NCBI GenBank assembly: GCA_030151245.1
Contig: JASLEF010000071.1
Span: forward strand, 1 to 24,661
Length of the DNA: 24,661 nt
Source: Ignatzschineria sp.
Lineage (GTDB): Bacteria > Pseudomonadota > Gammaproteobacteria > Cardiobacteriales > Wohlfahrtiimonadaceae
Reading direction: 5' to 3'
Within the stretch, counting starts at the first letter, position 1. Every line of letters starts with the position of its first letter. This document shows positions 7,810 through 15,288 of the stretch, piece after piece. The position numbers and the translations under genes were made by a program. Below the pieces are notes generated by a model. The model made no database searches, was not told where the DNA came from, and saw nothing but the letters and a program-made list of their open reading frames with translations.

Positions 7810-7868
7810 CTAAGATGAATTAACGTTACCCGACTCGATTGATCACTCTATTTTCAAATCCTCCCTTT

Positions 7869-7904
7869 ATAGCTTCGATGTCCGCTCTTGAAGCTATTTT
7901 TTTT
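7869..7904 (+). terminator. Rho-independent terminator after the HAD gene
   Basis: ATAGCTTC pairs with GAAGCTAT (the stem can extend two pairs further with a G-T) and is followed by eight T. It closes the phosphatase/HAD operon 60 bp after its stop codon. Confidence 0.85.
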
Positions 7905-8310
7905 ACCTGATTTTTCACAAATTTTCAGATATTGACCTCATTCATTAATAATTTTTATCCAAATCCCCTGCTTTATCTAAAATATCATTCAGCGCTATCT
8001 TATTGATTTACCGTCATTCAAGAGATGAATCCAAGAGCGCATGGAGCGCATATTATCAATACTTCTTCCTCTTTTTGTGGTCTATTGCATCAGTTTTACT
8101 AATAAATAGAATTAAAATTTATTATTTGCTTAAAAAAGGACCTTCCTCTAGTTTTAACTGAAGGGAATCATCGTCACAAAGAGCGATAACATTATAATAA
8201 ATAACATCATAATTAAAGGATCACTAAGGAAGAAGCATCTCATTAAATCGATCTATTTCAAGGGAATTACCGCTAATCCCTTCTGAAAAAACATTTACAT
8301 TTAAGGGCGT

Positions 8311-8410
8311 TTAATACCATCAATCACTACTCAATATCATAAAACATCATTTTATATCATTTAACACCACTAAATATCATTAGATATTATTTAATACCAT
8401 TAAATAACTA
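8311..8410. repeat. 10-bp phased AT-rich repeat (about 10 degenerate units)
   Basis: Consecutive 10-bp blocks read TTAATACCAT, CAATCACTAC, TCAATATCAT, AAAACATCAT, TTTATATCAT, TTAACACCAC, TAAATATCAT, TAGATATTAT, TTAATACCAT and TAAATAACTA. The common theme is an AT-rich half followed by ATCAT or ACCAT. The period is close to one helical turn. It lies about 170 bp upstream of the transporter gene. Confidence 0.75.
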
Positions 8411-8441
8411 TAGAAACATTCAATAACAACTTGCTTTCAAG

Positions 8442-8475
8442 GTCCCTCGCGGAATCAATCCCTTCCCGTGGGGAC
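8442..8475 (+). other. GC-rich hairpin in the transporter leader
   Basis: GTCCC-T-CGCGG pairs with CCGTG-GGGAC: ten pairs with one bulged T and one G-T, around a 13-base loop. There is no T-run, so it is not a simple terminator. It lies about 100 bp before the start codon in otherwise AT-rich DNA, which makes chance less likely. Confidence 0.55.
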
Positions 8476-8500
8476 GCTTAAAAATATTGAAAAATACCCA

Positions 8501-8510
8501 CATCGCGATG
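8501..8510. promoter_or_regulatory. Perfect palindrome CATCGCGATG, possible operator
   Basis: CATCGCGATG is a perfect 10-bp dyad, flanked by ACCCA on the left and AGGTAC on the right so that the symmetry partly continues (ACC/GGT, AAAA/TTTT). It sits 67 bp before the transporter start codon. A dimeric regulator site is plausible; no specific regulator can be named. Confidence 0.4.
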
Positions 8511-8577
8511 AGGTACTTTTCTATTACGTCACAATAAAAATAACTCACAAAAGTCATCCCTATGGAGGGGAAACATT

Positions 8578-9699
8578 ATGGAACTGAAATCACCTGCTTT
8601 CTTTCGTGTCTTAGCCTATGCTGGCGTCTATGTCGGAGCCGTGATTGGCGCCGGTTATGCTAGTGGGCAAGAGGTTTTACAATTCTTTGCAGGCTACGGA
8701 TTTATCGGAATTGTTGGCGCTATTATTACCACGGTGTTACTCGCTTGGTATGGTGCTGTATTTATGGAATTAGGTCATCGTCTTAAAACCAATAGCCATA
8801 AAGTTGTCTGTCGCTATCTCTGTGGTAATCTTCTTGGCGGTCTTGCGGATTATGTCCTGCTCTTCTTTATGTTTGGCATGATCACCATTATGATCTCTGG
8901 TGGGGGTGCGGCGATGGAGCAATATTACGGCTGGGACCCAATGATCGGTAAACTCATTATCGCTTTTGTCACCTTTATCACCGTCTTCTCAGGATTCTCT
9001 TCTGCTCTAAAAACCTTAGGCTTTGTCACGCCGGTCATGGTGATTGGTGTTCTGATTATCTCCATGATTACGATTGGACAAAATTATGGTCAATTAACCC
9101 ATTTAGATGAAGCTCTGGCGAATGTAAAACCCGCAACAGCCTCAAATTACTGGTGGTTTGCAGCGATTATCTATGTCTCTTATAACGTGGTGCCAGGCGT
9201 CTCCACCTTTGCCTCTTTAGGAAATGCAGAGAGAAGTGTTAAAGTCGTTCGTACTGCCGGCATTGTGGGGGGATTAACCTTAGGAATCTGTATTCTCTTT
9301 ATCACCGTCGCCATCTTCTCCAATCTTGAATCTATTGCCAGCTACCAAATTCCTTTCTTAGAGATCGCTAAACAGATTAACTACACGTCAGGATTACTCT
9401 TTAGTATTCTTTTACTCGCTGCCGTTTACACCACTGCGGTTTCAAACCTTTATGGAATGGGGATTCGTTTCTTTGAAGCGGGTACGGCTAAATTTCGCTT
9501 AATGATCTTTATTGCCGTTGTTGCTGCGGTTCTTGCTTCAATGTTCCCTTTCAGTAAGTTAGTGGGAACCGTCTATCCGGCATTAGGGATTTTAGGATTA
9601 GTGGTGATGGTTTGTGCCTTCTATAAAACCATTACCGGCGAAGTCTTTAGTGATAAAGTAGAACAGAAACGTTTAGCGATGATCGCTAAAGATCAGTAA
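8578..9699 (+). CDS. YkvI-family membrane transporter (APC/LeuT-fold-like)
   Basis: A 373-aa polytopic inner-membrane protein with about ten hydrophobic helices, similar to Bacillus subtilis YkvI and related to amino-acid/sodium symporters of the LeuT fold. The first helix carries GVYVGAVIGAGYASGQEVLQ, whose GAGYASGQE break is typical of an unwound substrate-binding helix. Later segments include GFSSALKTLGFVTPVMVIGV and YNVVPGVSTFASLGNAERS. GGAGGGG precedes the ATG by seven bases. It is followed 81 bp later by a DadA-like dehydrogenase and then a RidA protein, so I infer uptake (or exchange) of the amino acid that these enzymes degrade. The family is fairly clear; the substrate is not known. 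Confidence 0.82.
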   Translation: MELKSPAFFRVLAYAGVYVGAVIGAGYASGQEVLQFFAGYGFIGIVGAIITTVLLAWYGAVFMELGHRLKTNSHKVVCRYLCGNLLGGLADYVLLFFMFGMITIMISGGGAAMEQYYGWDPMIGKLIIAFVTFITVFSGFSSALKTLGFVTPVMVIGVLIISMITIGQNYGQLTHLDEALANVKPATASNYWWFAAIIYVSYNVVPGVSTFASLGNAERSVKVVRTAGIVGGLTLGICILFITVAIFSNLESIASYQIPFLEIAKQINYTSGLLFSILLLAAVYTTAVSNLYGMGIRFFEAGTAKFRLMIFIAVVAAVLASMFPFSKLVGTVYPALGILGLVVMVCAFYKTITGEVFSDKVEQKRLAMIAKDQ

Positions 9700-9730
9700 C
9701 AGCGCCCGTTAAAGGTACATAAAATATCGA

Positions 9731-9749
9731 AGGATCTCTTAGAGATCCT
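9731..9749 (+). other. Hairpin between transporter and dehydrogenase genes
   Basis: AGGATCTC TTA GAGATCCT is a perfect eight-pair stem with a three-base loop in the 81-bp gap. No T-run follows, so it probably does not terminate. It may stabilise or process the mRNA. Confidence 0.5.
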
Positions 9750-9780
9750 CTCTATTCATTCTGAAAACACCGAGAAAAAT

Positions 9781-11028
9781 ATGAAACAAGAAGCTATCGT
9801 TATCGGTGCCGGCATGGTAGGAATCTCCATCGCTTGGCATCTACAACAAAAAAACTTTCAAGTCACCGTGTTAGATCGTAAAGCGCCGGGAGAAGAGACC
9901 TCTTATGGTAACGCCGGTCTGATTCAACGCGAAGCGATCTATCCGCATCCATTTCCAACGGCGATCAAAGAGATGCTTCGTGTTCTCCCCAATAATAGCC
10001 TCGATATCCGTTATCGCCCGAAAGCGCTCATGCATTATGCAGGTCCTTTATGGCAATATTTCAAATTCTCGGCGAAAAAACCTTACGATAAGATTGTCGA
10101 AGAGTGGTCCACCCTCATCGAGCATGCGACCGAAGAGCATGAAGTGATGTTTAAAGCGAGTGATGCGGAATATCTCGTGCGCCAAAAAGGTTGGTTACAG
10201 CTTCATCGTGATCAACAGAGCCTTGATAGAGTGCTACAAAATAGTGAAAAACTTCAAGCACATGGTGTTCAATTTAAAGCGTTAACCCAAGCAGATATCG
10301 CTGCCTTAGAACCCGATCTTGATGCCAGCCCTTTTGTCGGGGGGATTCATTGGCAAAATGCATGGCAAGTCACCAGTCCCGGCGATCTTACAAAAGCCTA
10401 TGCAGAGAACTTTCAGAAGATGGGCGGCGTGATCAAAGAGTGTACCGTGACAGATCTCCAAGCGCAGCCTAACGGCTCTTGGAAAATTGCTTCCACAGCA
10501 GGAGAGTTTGAGACACAAAACCTCATTGTTGCCACAGGTCCATGGACGCGAGATTTCTTAAAACCTCTAGGCTATGACTTCCCGCTCTTCCCGATGCGCG
10601 GCTACCATAAACATTACCATGCCGCAGAGGGGAAAATGCTTCATCACAGTGTGGTGGATGAAGATAAAGGCTTTGTCTTAAGCCCTCAAAAACTTGGCAT
10701 TCGCCTGACAACCGGTGCGGAATTCACCTTTATTGATGCCGCCATCCGTGATGAGCAGCTTCAAGAAGATGAGAAAATCGCACGTCAAATGTTCCCGTTA
10801 ACAACGCCGGTAGAAGAGGTTCCATGGTTTGGTCATCGCCCTTGCCTTCCAGATATGAAGCCGATTATTGATCGAGCCCCCCATCATCAAAATCTCTGGT
10901 TAGCCTTTGGACACGCCCATCAAGGATTCACGCTTGGCCCAGCAACAGGAAGATTACTCAGCGAAATGATCTCTGGCGAAACCCCTTATATCAATCCGGC
11001 GCCATTTACGGCAAAACGTTTTATCTAA
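9781..11028 (+). CDS. FAD-dependent amino-acid dehydrogenase (DadA-like)
   Basis: A 415-aa DAO-family flavoprotein resembling the D-amino-acid dehydrogenase DadA. It oxidises an amino acid to the imino acid and passes electrons to the membrane chain. The N-terminal dinucleotide motif is AIVIGAGMVGISIAWHLQ ending in an acidic VLDRK. A glycine-rich TSYGNAGLIQ follows (DadA-type ETSYANAG). The middle has PDLDASPFVGGIHWQNAWQV and FVLSPQKLGIRLTTGAEF, and the C-terminal FAD segment is LAFGHAHQGFTLGPATGRLLSEMI. Only a weak GAGAAAA precedes the ATG. Between a transporter and a RidA gene, it is the central catabolic enzyme of the cluster. A related substrate such as hydroxyproline, sarcosine or another amine cannot be excluded. 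Confidence 0.85.
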   Translation: MKQEAIVIGAGMVGISIAWHLQQKNFQVTVLDRKAPGEETSYGNAGLIQREAIYPHPFPTAIKEMLRVLPNNSLDIRYRPKALMHYAGPLWQYFKFSAKKPYDKIVEEWSTLIEHATEEHEVMFKASDAEYLVRQKGWLQLHRDQQSLDRVLQNSEKLQAHGVQFKALTQADIAALEPDLDASPFVGGIHWQNAWQVTSPGDLTKAYAENFQKMGGVIKECTVTDLQAQPNGSWKIASTAGEFETQNLIVATGPWTRDFLKPLGYDFPLFPMRGYHKHYHAAEGKMLHHSVVDEDKGFVLSPQKLGIRLTTGAEFTFIDAAIRDEQLQEDEKIARQMFPLTTPVEEVPWFGHRPCLPDMKPIIDRAPHHQNLWLAFGHAHQGFTLGPATGRLLSEMISGETPYINPAPFTAKRFI

Positions 11029-11100
11029 TTTCAGATCAATCCCCGTACGGCGATCCTAGTGATTTGATAGCCGTACTTTTACAAACAATGGAGAATCATT

Positions 11101-11448
11101 ATGAGCATTATTAAAAAACAATCAGGTCCAAGAATGAGCCAAATCGTCATCCATGGCGACACCGTCTATCTTTCTGGTCAAGTGGGAGAGATTAATACCG
11201 ATATCACAGCACAAACTCAATCAGTTCTGGCAAAAATTGAGCAATTATTAGCAGATGCCGGCAGCAGCAAGGAGCATCTTCTCTCTGCCACGATCTGGTT
11301 AAAAGATATGGCAGATTTCGCAGCGATGAATGCGGTCTGGGATGAGTGGGTCAAAGATATTATTCCCCCTGCCCGCGCTTGTGGAGAATCTAAACTAGCA
11401 CATGACGATCTACTCGTTGAAATCACGATCACCGCAGCGGTTGCATAA
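11101..11448 (+). CDS. RidA/YjgF family imine deaminase
   Basis: A 115-aa cytoplasmic Rid protein that hydrolyses reactive enamine/imine intermediates to keto acids and ammonia. Family features are the start MSIIKKQSGPRMSQIVIHGD, the strand VYLSGQVGEI, the helix SVLAKIEQLLADAGSSKEHLL and the C-terminal IIPPARACGESKLAHDDLLVEI. The active-site arginine lies in PPARAC. This is shorter than classical RidA (about 128 aa) and fits one of the Rid subfamilies rather than RidA itself. GGAGA sits seven bases before the ATG. Being 72 bp after the DadA-like gene, it probably removes the imine formed there. Confidence 0.9.
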   Translation: MSIIKKQSGPRMSQIVIHGDTVYLSGQVGEINTDITAQTQSVLAKIEQLLADAGSSKEHLLSATIWLKDMADFAAMNAVWDEWVKDIIPPARACGESKLAHDDLLVEITITAAVA

Positions 11449-11486
11449 TTTCATTCCTCATCTTCCGCATCATTTAGCCCATCAAG

Positions 11487-11528
11487 AACAGCTCCCAAGA
11501 TAGCGTTTATCTGGGAGCTGTTATTTTA
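11487..11528 (+). terminator. Strong Rho-independent terminator after the Rid gene
   Basis: AACAGCTCCC pairs with GGGAGCTGTT, the stem continuing with AGATA/TATCT after one bulged A, followed by a T-rich tail. It lies about 40 bp after the Rid stop and closes the transporter-DadA-Rid operon. Confidence 0.92.
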
Positions 11529-11563
11529 TATATAGAAATATGGGAATAAGGGAATATAGGAAG

Positions 11564-11587
11564 ATGGGAGGTAATCCTCCCATTTTT
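11564..11587 (+). terminator. Second short terminator hairpin
   Basis: ATGGGAGG TAAT CCTCCCAT is a perfect eight-pair stem with a four-base loop, followed by TTTT. It stands at the edge of the IS3 remnant, inside the left copy of a short flanking repeat. Confidence 0.7.
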
Positions 11588-11611
11588 AGAACAGCTCTTA
11601 AGTAGAAGGAT

Positions 11612-11933
11612 TTAAAACTGGTTTATAACAAGGCGGTACACCAATTTCCATATTCGGTCTCTCATGATTATATAGGCATAACCATTTGGTTGCGGTTTAC
11701 CAGGTTCGATAAATTGATGCTTGATTTGCTGTTTCTCCAACCAGTTTTTCAGCTCATAGCTGATATATTCAGGGTCGTTATCACTCCTGATCATTTTAGG
11801 TTTACCACGCCACTCTATGATTTGCTCTAAAGCCCTCATCACCCGTTAGCTCGGCAAGGAAAAATCTACTTCAACTCCTAATCCTTGACGATTAAAATCA
11901 TCAATCACGATACGAGAAAATTCTATTTATGGT
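11612..11933 (-). pseudogene. IS3-family transposase (OrfB, DDE integrase core) remnant
   Basis: On the minus strand a fragment of an IS3-family OrfB can be read: VIDDFNRQGLGVEVDFSLPS, then an in-frame TAA at 11848-11846, then RVMRALEQIIEWRGKPKMIR, SDNDPEYISYELKNWLEKQQ and FIEPGKPQPNGYAY. The order matches IS3/IS407-type integrase domains, where the stop replaces a conserved glutamate codon and DNDPEY replaces the usual DNGPEY. The first catalytic aspartate region is partly present, but the N-terminal part and the normal C terminus are missing. No terminal inverted repeats are evident. The element is dead; the 76-aa open frame at 11612-11842 is only its longest surviving piece. Confidence 0.85.
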
Positions 11934-12017
11934 GTGTCTTGTTTTATGGGGGGATTACCAAAGTATGGGAATATGGGAAGATGGAAAAGGCAGATTGCGG
12001 GACAATATAAAATAACA

Positions 12018-12170
12018 ATGCCTTTAAATCTCATGAGCACTACAGCAAACACTTATCGGGATGATGAAATTTTTAATCCCCCTGATGAAGATTTTTTAGG
12101 AGCTTTGTAGGAAAATTCCCTTAGCGATATTGATAATTTGGGTAAACTACTTGAAAAAGCTCTATACTAA
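12018..12170 (+). pseudogene. Small hypothetical frame interrupted by an amber codon
   Basis: From ATG at 12018 the frame reads MPLNLMSTTANTYRDDEIFN and PPDEDFLGAL, meets TAG at 12108-12110, then continues ENSLSDIDNLGKLLEKALY to TAA at 12168. The total is 51 codons with one internal stop. The acidic, proline-containing composition does not look random, but I recognise no family. It sits between the IS3 remnant and telA. A decayed gene fragment is the simplest reading. Confidence 0.35.
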
Positions 12171-12386
12171 TCACATTTATAAATCATATAAAACGATCAT
12201 GAGAAGGGAATCGCATTGGAGTGATGAGATCATGACTTGCTGAATCCCTGATATATTCCATCAAGATCTTCATTATCTTTTAACAGAGATCTTTTAGGAG
12301 ATCATTCATGACAGTGAATATCTAGATCGTTATGGTTAAAGTTTAATGGAAATTCGATCGTTATCTGACAAAAGAGAGACAACCGT

Positions 12387-13505
12387 ATGAATGATGATAA
12401 AGCATTACAACCCTTTGATGCATCTGAAATTGCAGTGTTTGACCAAGGACATGAGCCGGCAGAAACTGCGACAGATCTCGCTCGTATTAATGAAATTAGT
12501 AAAACGATTAATATTCATCAACCCGCTGAAGTTTTAGCTTACGGCGTTAAACCGATGTCAGAAATCGCCAAATTCTCAGATACCCTTCTTCAAGGGGTCA
12601 AAGGCAAGGATTCAGGCGTTGTTGGTGAACAACTCTCCTCTCTTATTATGAAAATCAGAGAGTATGATCCTTTAACGACGGAAGAAAAAAGTGGTAATTT
12701 CCTCTCGAATCTCCCGTTAATTGGCGGATTATTCAAAAAAGGGGTAGAGAGTAAAATTGATCATATGACCTTAACATCGCAAGTTGATACGATCGCAAGC
12801 CATTTAGATAATTCAATGGTAGGATTACTACGGGATAACGAGCGTCTTGAGCAATTATATCTTAAAAACTTTGAATACTATAAAGAGGTGAATCTCTTTG
12901 TCGAAGCGGGTAAACAAAAAATTATTGAAGTTCGATCAGCGGAACTCCCGGCACTTCAAGCGATTGCTGAAGAGAGTAAAGATCTTTTAGATGCCCAAAA
13001 AGTGAAAGATCTCATGGAAAACCTCAACCGTTTTGAGCGCCGTATTCATGATCTTGAGCTCTCGAAGACGATCTCTATGCAAACGGCTCCCCAAATTCGG
13101 ATTATTCAAAATAATAACCAACAATTAGCCGAGAAGATCCAAGGTTCTATTCTCTCTACACTACCCATCTGGAAGAGCCAAATTGTTTTATCGCTCTCAC
13201 TCAATGAACAAGGAAAAGCGGCAAAATTACAGAAAGATGTCTCCGATACCACCAATGAATTGCTACGTAAAAATGCTGAAATCCTTCAACAAAATAGCAT
13301 CACGACAGCACAAGAAGCGGAACGCTCCATCGTGGATATCGAAACAATTCGTGAAGTTCAAACTCGCTTAGTCGATACCATTGAAGAGACCATGCGCATT
13401 GCTACAGAAGCGCGCCATCGCCGCGCTGAAGTGGAGAAAGAGCTAGGACAGATGGAAGATAATCTCCGTGAACGCATTACTTCAGTGGTCGAGAAATACC
13501 AGTAA
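12387..13505 (+). CDS. TelA family protein (toxic anion resistance/envelope stress)
   Basis: A 372-aa cytoplasmic, largely helical protein of the TelA family (PF05816), named for its link to tellurite resistance. A variable first 100 residues are followed by the conserved core: QVDTIASHLDNSMVGLLRDN, LEQLYLKNFEYYKEVNLFVE, AGKQKI, APQIRIIQNNNQQLAEKIQ, TLPIWKSQIVLSLSL and a long coiled region to the end, including ETIREVQTRLVDTIEE-like heptads. There are no transmembrane helices. It is followed 430 bp later by an XpaC-family gene in the same direction, a common pairing in both Gram-positive and Gram-negative genomes. Tellurite resistance itself is not proven for most members, so I do not assign a symbol. 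Confidence 0.92.
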   Translation: MNDDKALQPFDASEIAVFDQGHEPAETATDLARINEISKTINIHQPAEVLAYGVKPMSEIAKFSDTLLQGVKGKDSGVVGEQLSSLIMKIREYDPLTTEEKSGNFLSNLPLIGGLFKKGVESKIDHMTLTSQVDTIASHLDNSMVGLLRDNERLEQLYLKNFEYYKEVNLFVEAGKQKIIEVRSAELPALQAIAEESKDLLDAQKVKDLMENLNRFERRIHDLELSKTISMQTAPQIRIIQNNNQQLAEKIQGSILSTLPIWKSQIVLSLSLNEQGKAAKLQKDVSDTTNELLRKNAEILQQNSITTAQEAERSIVDIETIREVQTRLVDTIEETMRIATEARHRRAEVEKELGQMEDNLRERITSVVEKYQ

Positions 13506-13723
13506 AGCGGAGTATCTATCCCCATTGATACCCTTTTCGCTGAAGAAATAACGAAGTTATCGAGTATCACTGGAATCACTGCGAAGAGACAAAGCATCAG
13601 CAATGTCTTACCTTGGCTTTAAGTAGATCTTTTGAAGCTAATTTTATCCTAGGATCTTGTTGCCAAAACCATTGATCCTCGGATTCAATTCGTTACATAA
13701 TAGATCACTCCATTACTCATCAT

Positions 13724-13769
13724 GGATTGTAAGATGTCTCTTAATAAAAGACTCTACAATCCATTTTTT
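13724..13769 (+). terminator. Rho-independent terminator downstream of telA
   Basis: GGATTGTA pairs with TACAATCC and GTCT with AGAC inside it, around a loop of about nine bases; six T follow after one A. It lies 218 bp after the telA stop. Confidence 0.8.
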
Positions 13770-13795
13770 ATGAAGGCGTTAATCCGCGAATCTTG

Positions 13796-13886
13796 AAGCT
13801 AAAAGTGAAAGCTAGTGATGAGGTCGATTGAGATCGGACATGGAAATTAACACCGCTTTTAGCTTTCGAGCCATCACTGATATAAT
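13796..13886 (+). promoter_or_regulatory. Inverted repeat and -10 upstream of the XpaC-family gene
   Basis: AAGCTAAAAG (13796-13805) and CTTTTAGCTT (13856-13865) are perfect 10-bp inverted copies 50 bp apart. The right copy overlaps the position expected for a -35 (13858-13863), 17 bp before a perfect TATAAT (13881-13886), which is about 55 bp before the start codon. This arrangement fits a promoter with a pair of operator half-sites or a looping repressor. The binding protein is unknown. Confidence 0.5.
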
Positions 13887-13941
13887 CACGGATAATAAAA
13901 ATATAGTACGAAATACCATACTCAATTAAAGAGAGATGTTT

Positions 13942-15168
13942 ATGAGATATTCCGATCACGATCACCGCGATCTTTCAGAGTCATTACCCTTTGAATCTCG
14001 GGAAGCCTCACGGGCAAAAGACAAAACGAAGAGGCATCAAACGGCCGTGACTTATGAAACGATCCATTCCGGATCGCCAAAATCGCAGCCAAATGCGCCT
14101 CAATCTCGCCAGCGAGATATCGAAGAGGATATTTTAGAGAGCTTAGGCTCGGCTTTTAACCGTGGGGTTGCCGGCGTTAAAGCGACTTTTGATAGAATGG
14201 TCGATCATGCTAAAGCCTTTTTAACCGGTATCGGAACTCAAATTGCAACCTTTTTTATCCCCTCCAAAATAGATCTCACGTTAGGATTTACCTTCTTAAC
14301 AACCTATTTAGGAATGATTATGCTCTTCCCCTCTCGCCCCAATCGTTTTGCGCTCGGCGTTGGGATCATGGCTGGGCTCTTAATGATCATTAGTGGCTTA
14401 TGGCCTCTTGCTCCCCTTATCGGCGGCTTAGTGGCGGCTATTTCTGGCATTCGAGATACCGAACTTCATAATAAAGCCTTCTGGTTTACCATTCCTTTAG
14501 CGCTTCTCATGCTGATGGGAAGTGTGGCAACACAAACAGAAACCCTCTTCGGCATTATTCCGATTTTCACACTGATAGGCTTATTGCTGACCACCCTATT
14601 GGGTCTCTTTGCGCCTCATAATATTCGTCGTAAAATCAGCTACTACTTTATGAATGAGGCGGAAAAGGCGCTCTATCGTGAAGAGGAAAAAGAGATTGAG
14701 GCAGCGCTAAAAGCCTTAGCAGAAGCGCATCAGCTTAAAGCTGAAAAAGCCCAAAAATATGCCTTATTTGGGCGTCATATTGAGATATTAGAGACCATTG
14801 AACAGCAGGTGACAAAACTCCCTGAAGATCTCTCTGATCAGGTCGTTGAGATCGGAATATCCTCCATGAAGATTATCAAAGCAATGGAGAAAGATCCTCG
14901 GGATATTCTCATTGGGGGGCGTTTTTTAAATCGATATCTCCCCATCATCCAAGAAAATTTAACAAAATATATCACCGTCACAGAATATGCGCCACTTGAA
15001 ACACAGCAAGCCCTTCATCTTGATGTCATGAAGTCGATGTCCACATTACAGCAAGCATTCTCACAGCTCTCATTGGAATTAATTGAAAATGATCTCCATG
15101 ATCTTAAAGTCGATATGAATGTTATTGATACCTTAGTGCGAAGCCAAGGATTTGAGATTAAAAAATAA
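13942..15168 (+). CDS. XpaC-like membrane protein (5-bromo-4-chloroindolyl phosphate hydrolysis family)
   Basis: A protein of about 408 aa resembling the XpaC family (PF10112) that often accompanies TelA. Residues 1-65 are polar and probably disordered. Then come an amphipathic stretch (ESLGSAFNRGVAGVKATFDR), about four membrane segments between residues 110 and 230, including LGFTFLTTYLGMIMLF, and a helical, probably cytoplasmic C-terminal domain of about 170 residues (EAEKALYREEEKEIEAALKA). The ATG at 13942 is chosen because GAGAG lies six bases upstream; a frame start at 13936 would put that site directly against the ATG. The family name comes from a phenotype in Bacillus, not from a proven enzyme activity. 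A role with TelA in envelope stress is inference. Confidence 0.8.
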   Translation: MRYSDHDHRDLSESLPFESREASRAKDKTKRHQTAVTYETIHSGSPKSQPNAPQSRQRDIEEDILESLGSAFNRGVAGVKATFDRMVDHAKAFLTGIGTQIATFFIPSKIDLTLGFTFLTTYLGMIMLFPSRPNRFALGVGIMAGLLMIISGLWPLAPLIGGLVAAISGIRDTELHNKAFWFTIPLALLMLMGSVATQTETLFGIIPIFTLIGLLLTTLLGLFAPHNIRRKISYYFMNEAEKALYREEEKEIEAALKALAEAHQLKAEKAQKYALFGRHIEILETIEQQVTKLPEDLSDQVVEIGISSMKIIKAMEKDPRDILIGGRFLNRYLPIIQENLTKYITVTEYAPLETQQALHLDVMKSMSTLQQAFSQLSLELIENDLHDLKVDMNVIDTLVRSQGFEIKK

Positions 15169-15288
15169 TGATCTCTCTCCGCAAGCTATCGCAAAAATCC
15201 GCCAATCATCGATCAATGGATCAATACGTCAATCCCCCTCACGATAAAGCCTCATCACCTCTTTGATGATTCAAGCTTCAAAGCGCGT

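Larger units (their letters stand above)
7905..8577 (+). other. Long AT-rich leader upstream of the YkvI-type gene
   Basis: About 670 bp with no convincing gene. It contains the 10-bp phased repeat at 8311-8410, a hairpin at 8442-8475 and a palindrome at 8501-8510. An open frame from about 7960 to 8161 on the plus strand lacks a start codon with a ribosome site. The ykvI-type gene has GGAGGGG seven bases before its ATG. Leader length and structure suggest regulation of that gene, but no known riboswitch class was recognised. Confidence 0.5.
11588..12386. other. Decayed region between the Rid terminator and telA
   Basis: About 800 bp without an intact gene. It contains the IS3 transposase remnant, a near-identical 21-bp repeat to its right at 11964-11984, and the amber-broken small frame. 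The final 200 bp before telA are AT-rich and should contain the telA promoter, but no -35/-10 pair stands out. AGAGAGA lies about seven bases before the telA ATG. Confidence 0.6.
13506..13935 (+). other. Intergenic region between telA and the XpaC-family gene
   Basis: No gene is seen. It holds a telA terminator (13724-13769) and then a promoter-like region with a 10-bp inverted repeat, listed separately. The two genes therefore appear to be separately transcribed although adjacent and co-directional. Confidence 0.6.

Noticed and set aside
7960..8161. Open plus-strand stretch reading a hydrophobic YYQYFFLFLWSIASVLLINR
   Set aside because: About 65 codons without an ATG near a ribosome site, in AT-rich DNA where hydrophobic random frames are common. 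No family is recognised.
15245..15288. Hairpin TCATCA/TGATGA between the convergent XpaC-family and DUF3592 genes as a shared terminator
   Set aside because: The stem is short and interrupted, and there is no convincing T-run on either strand.
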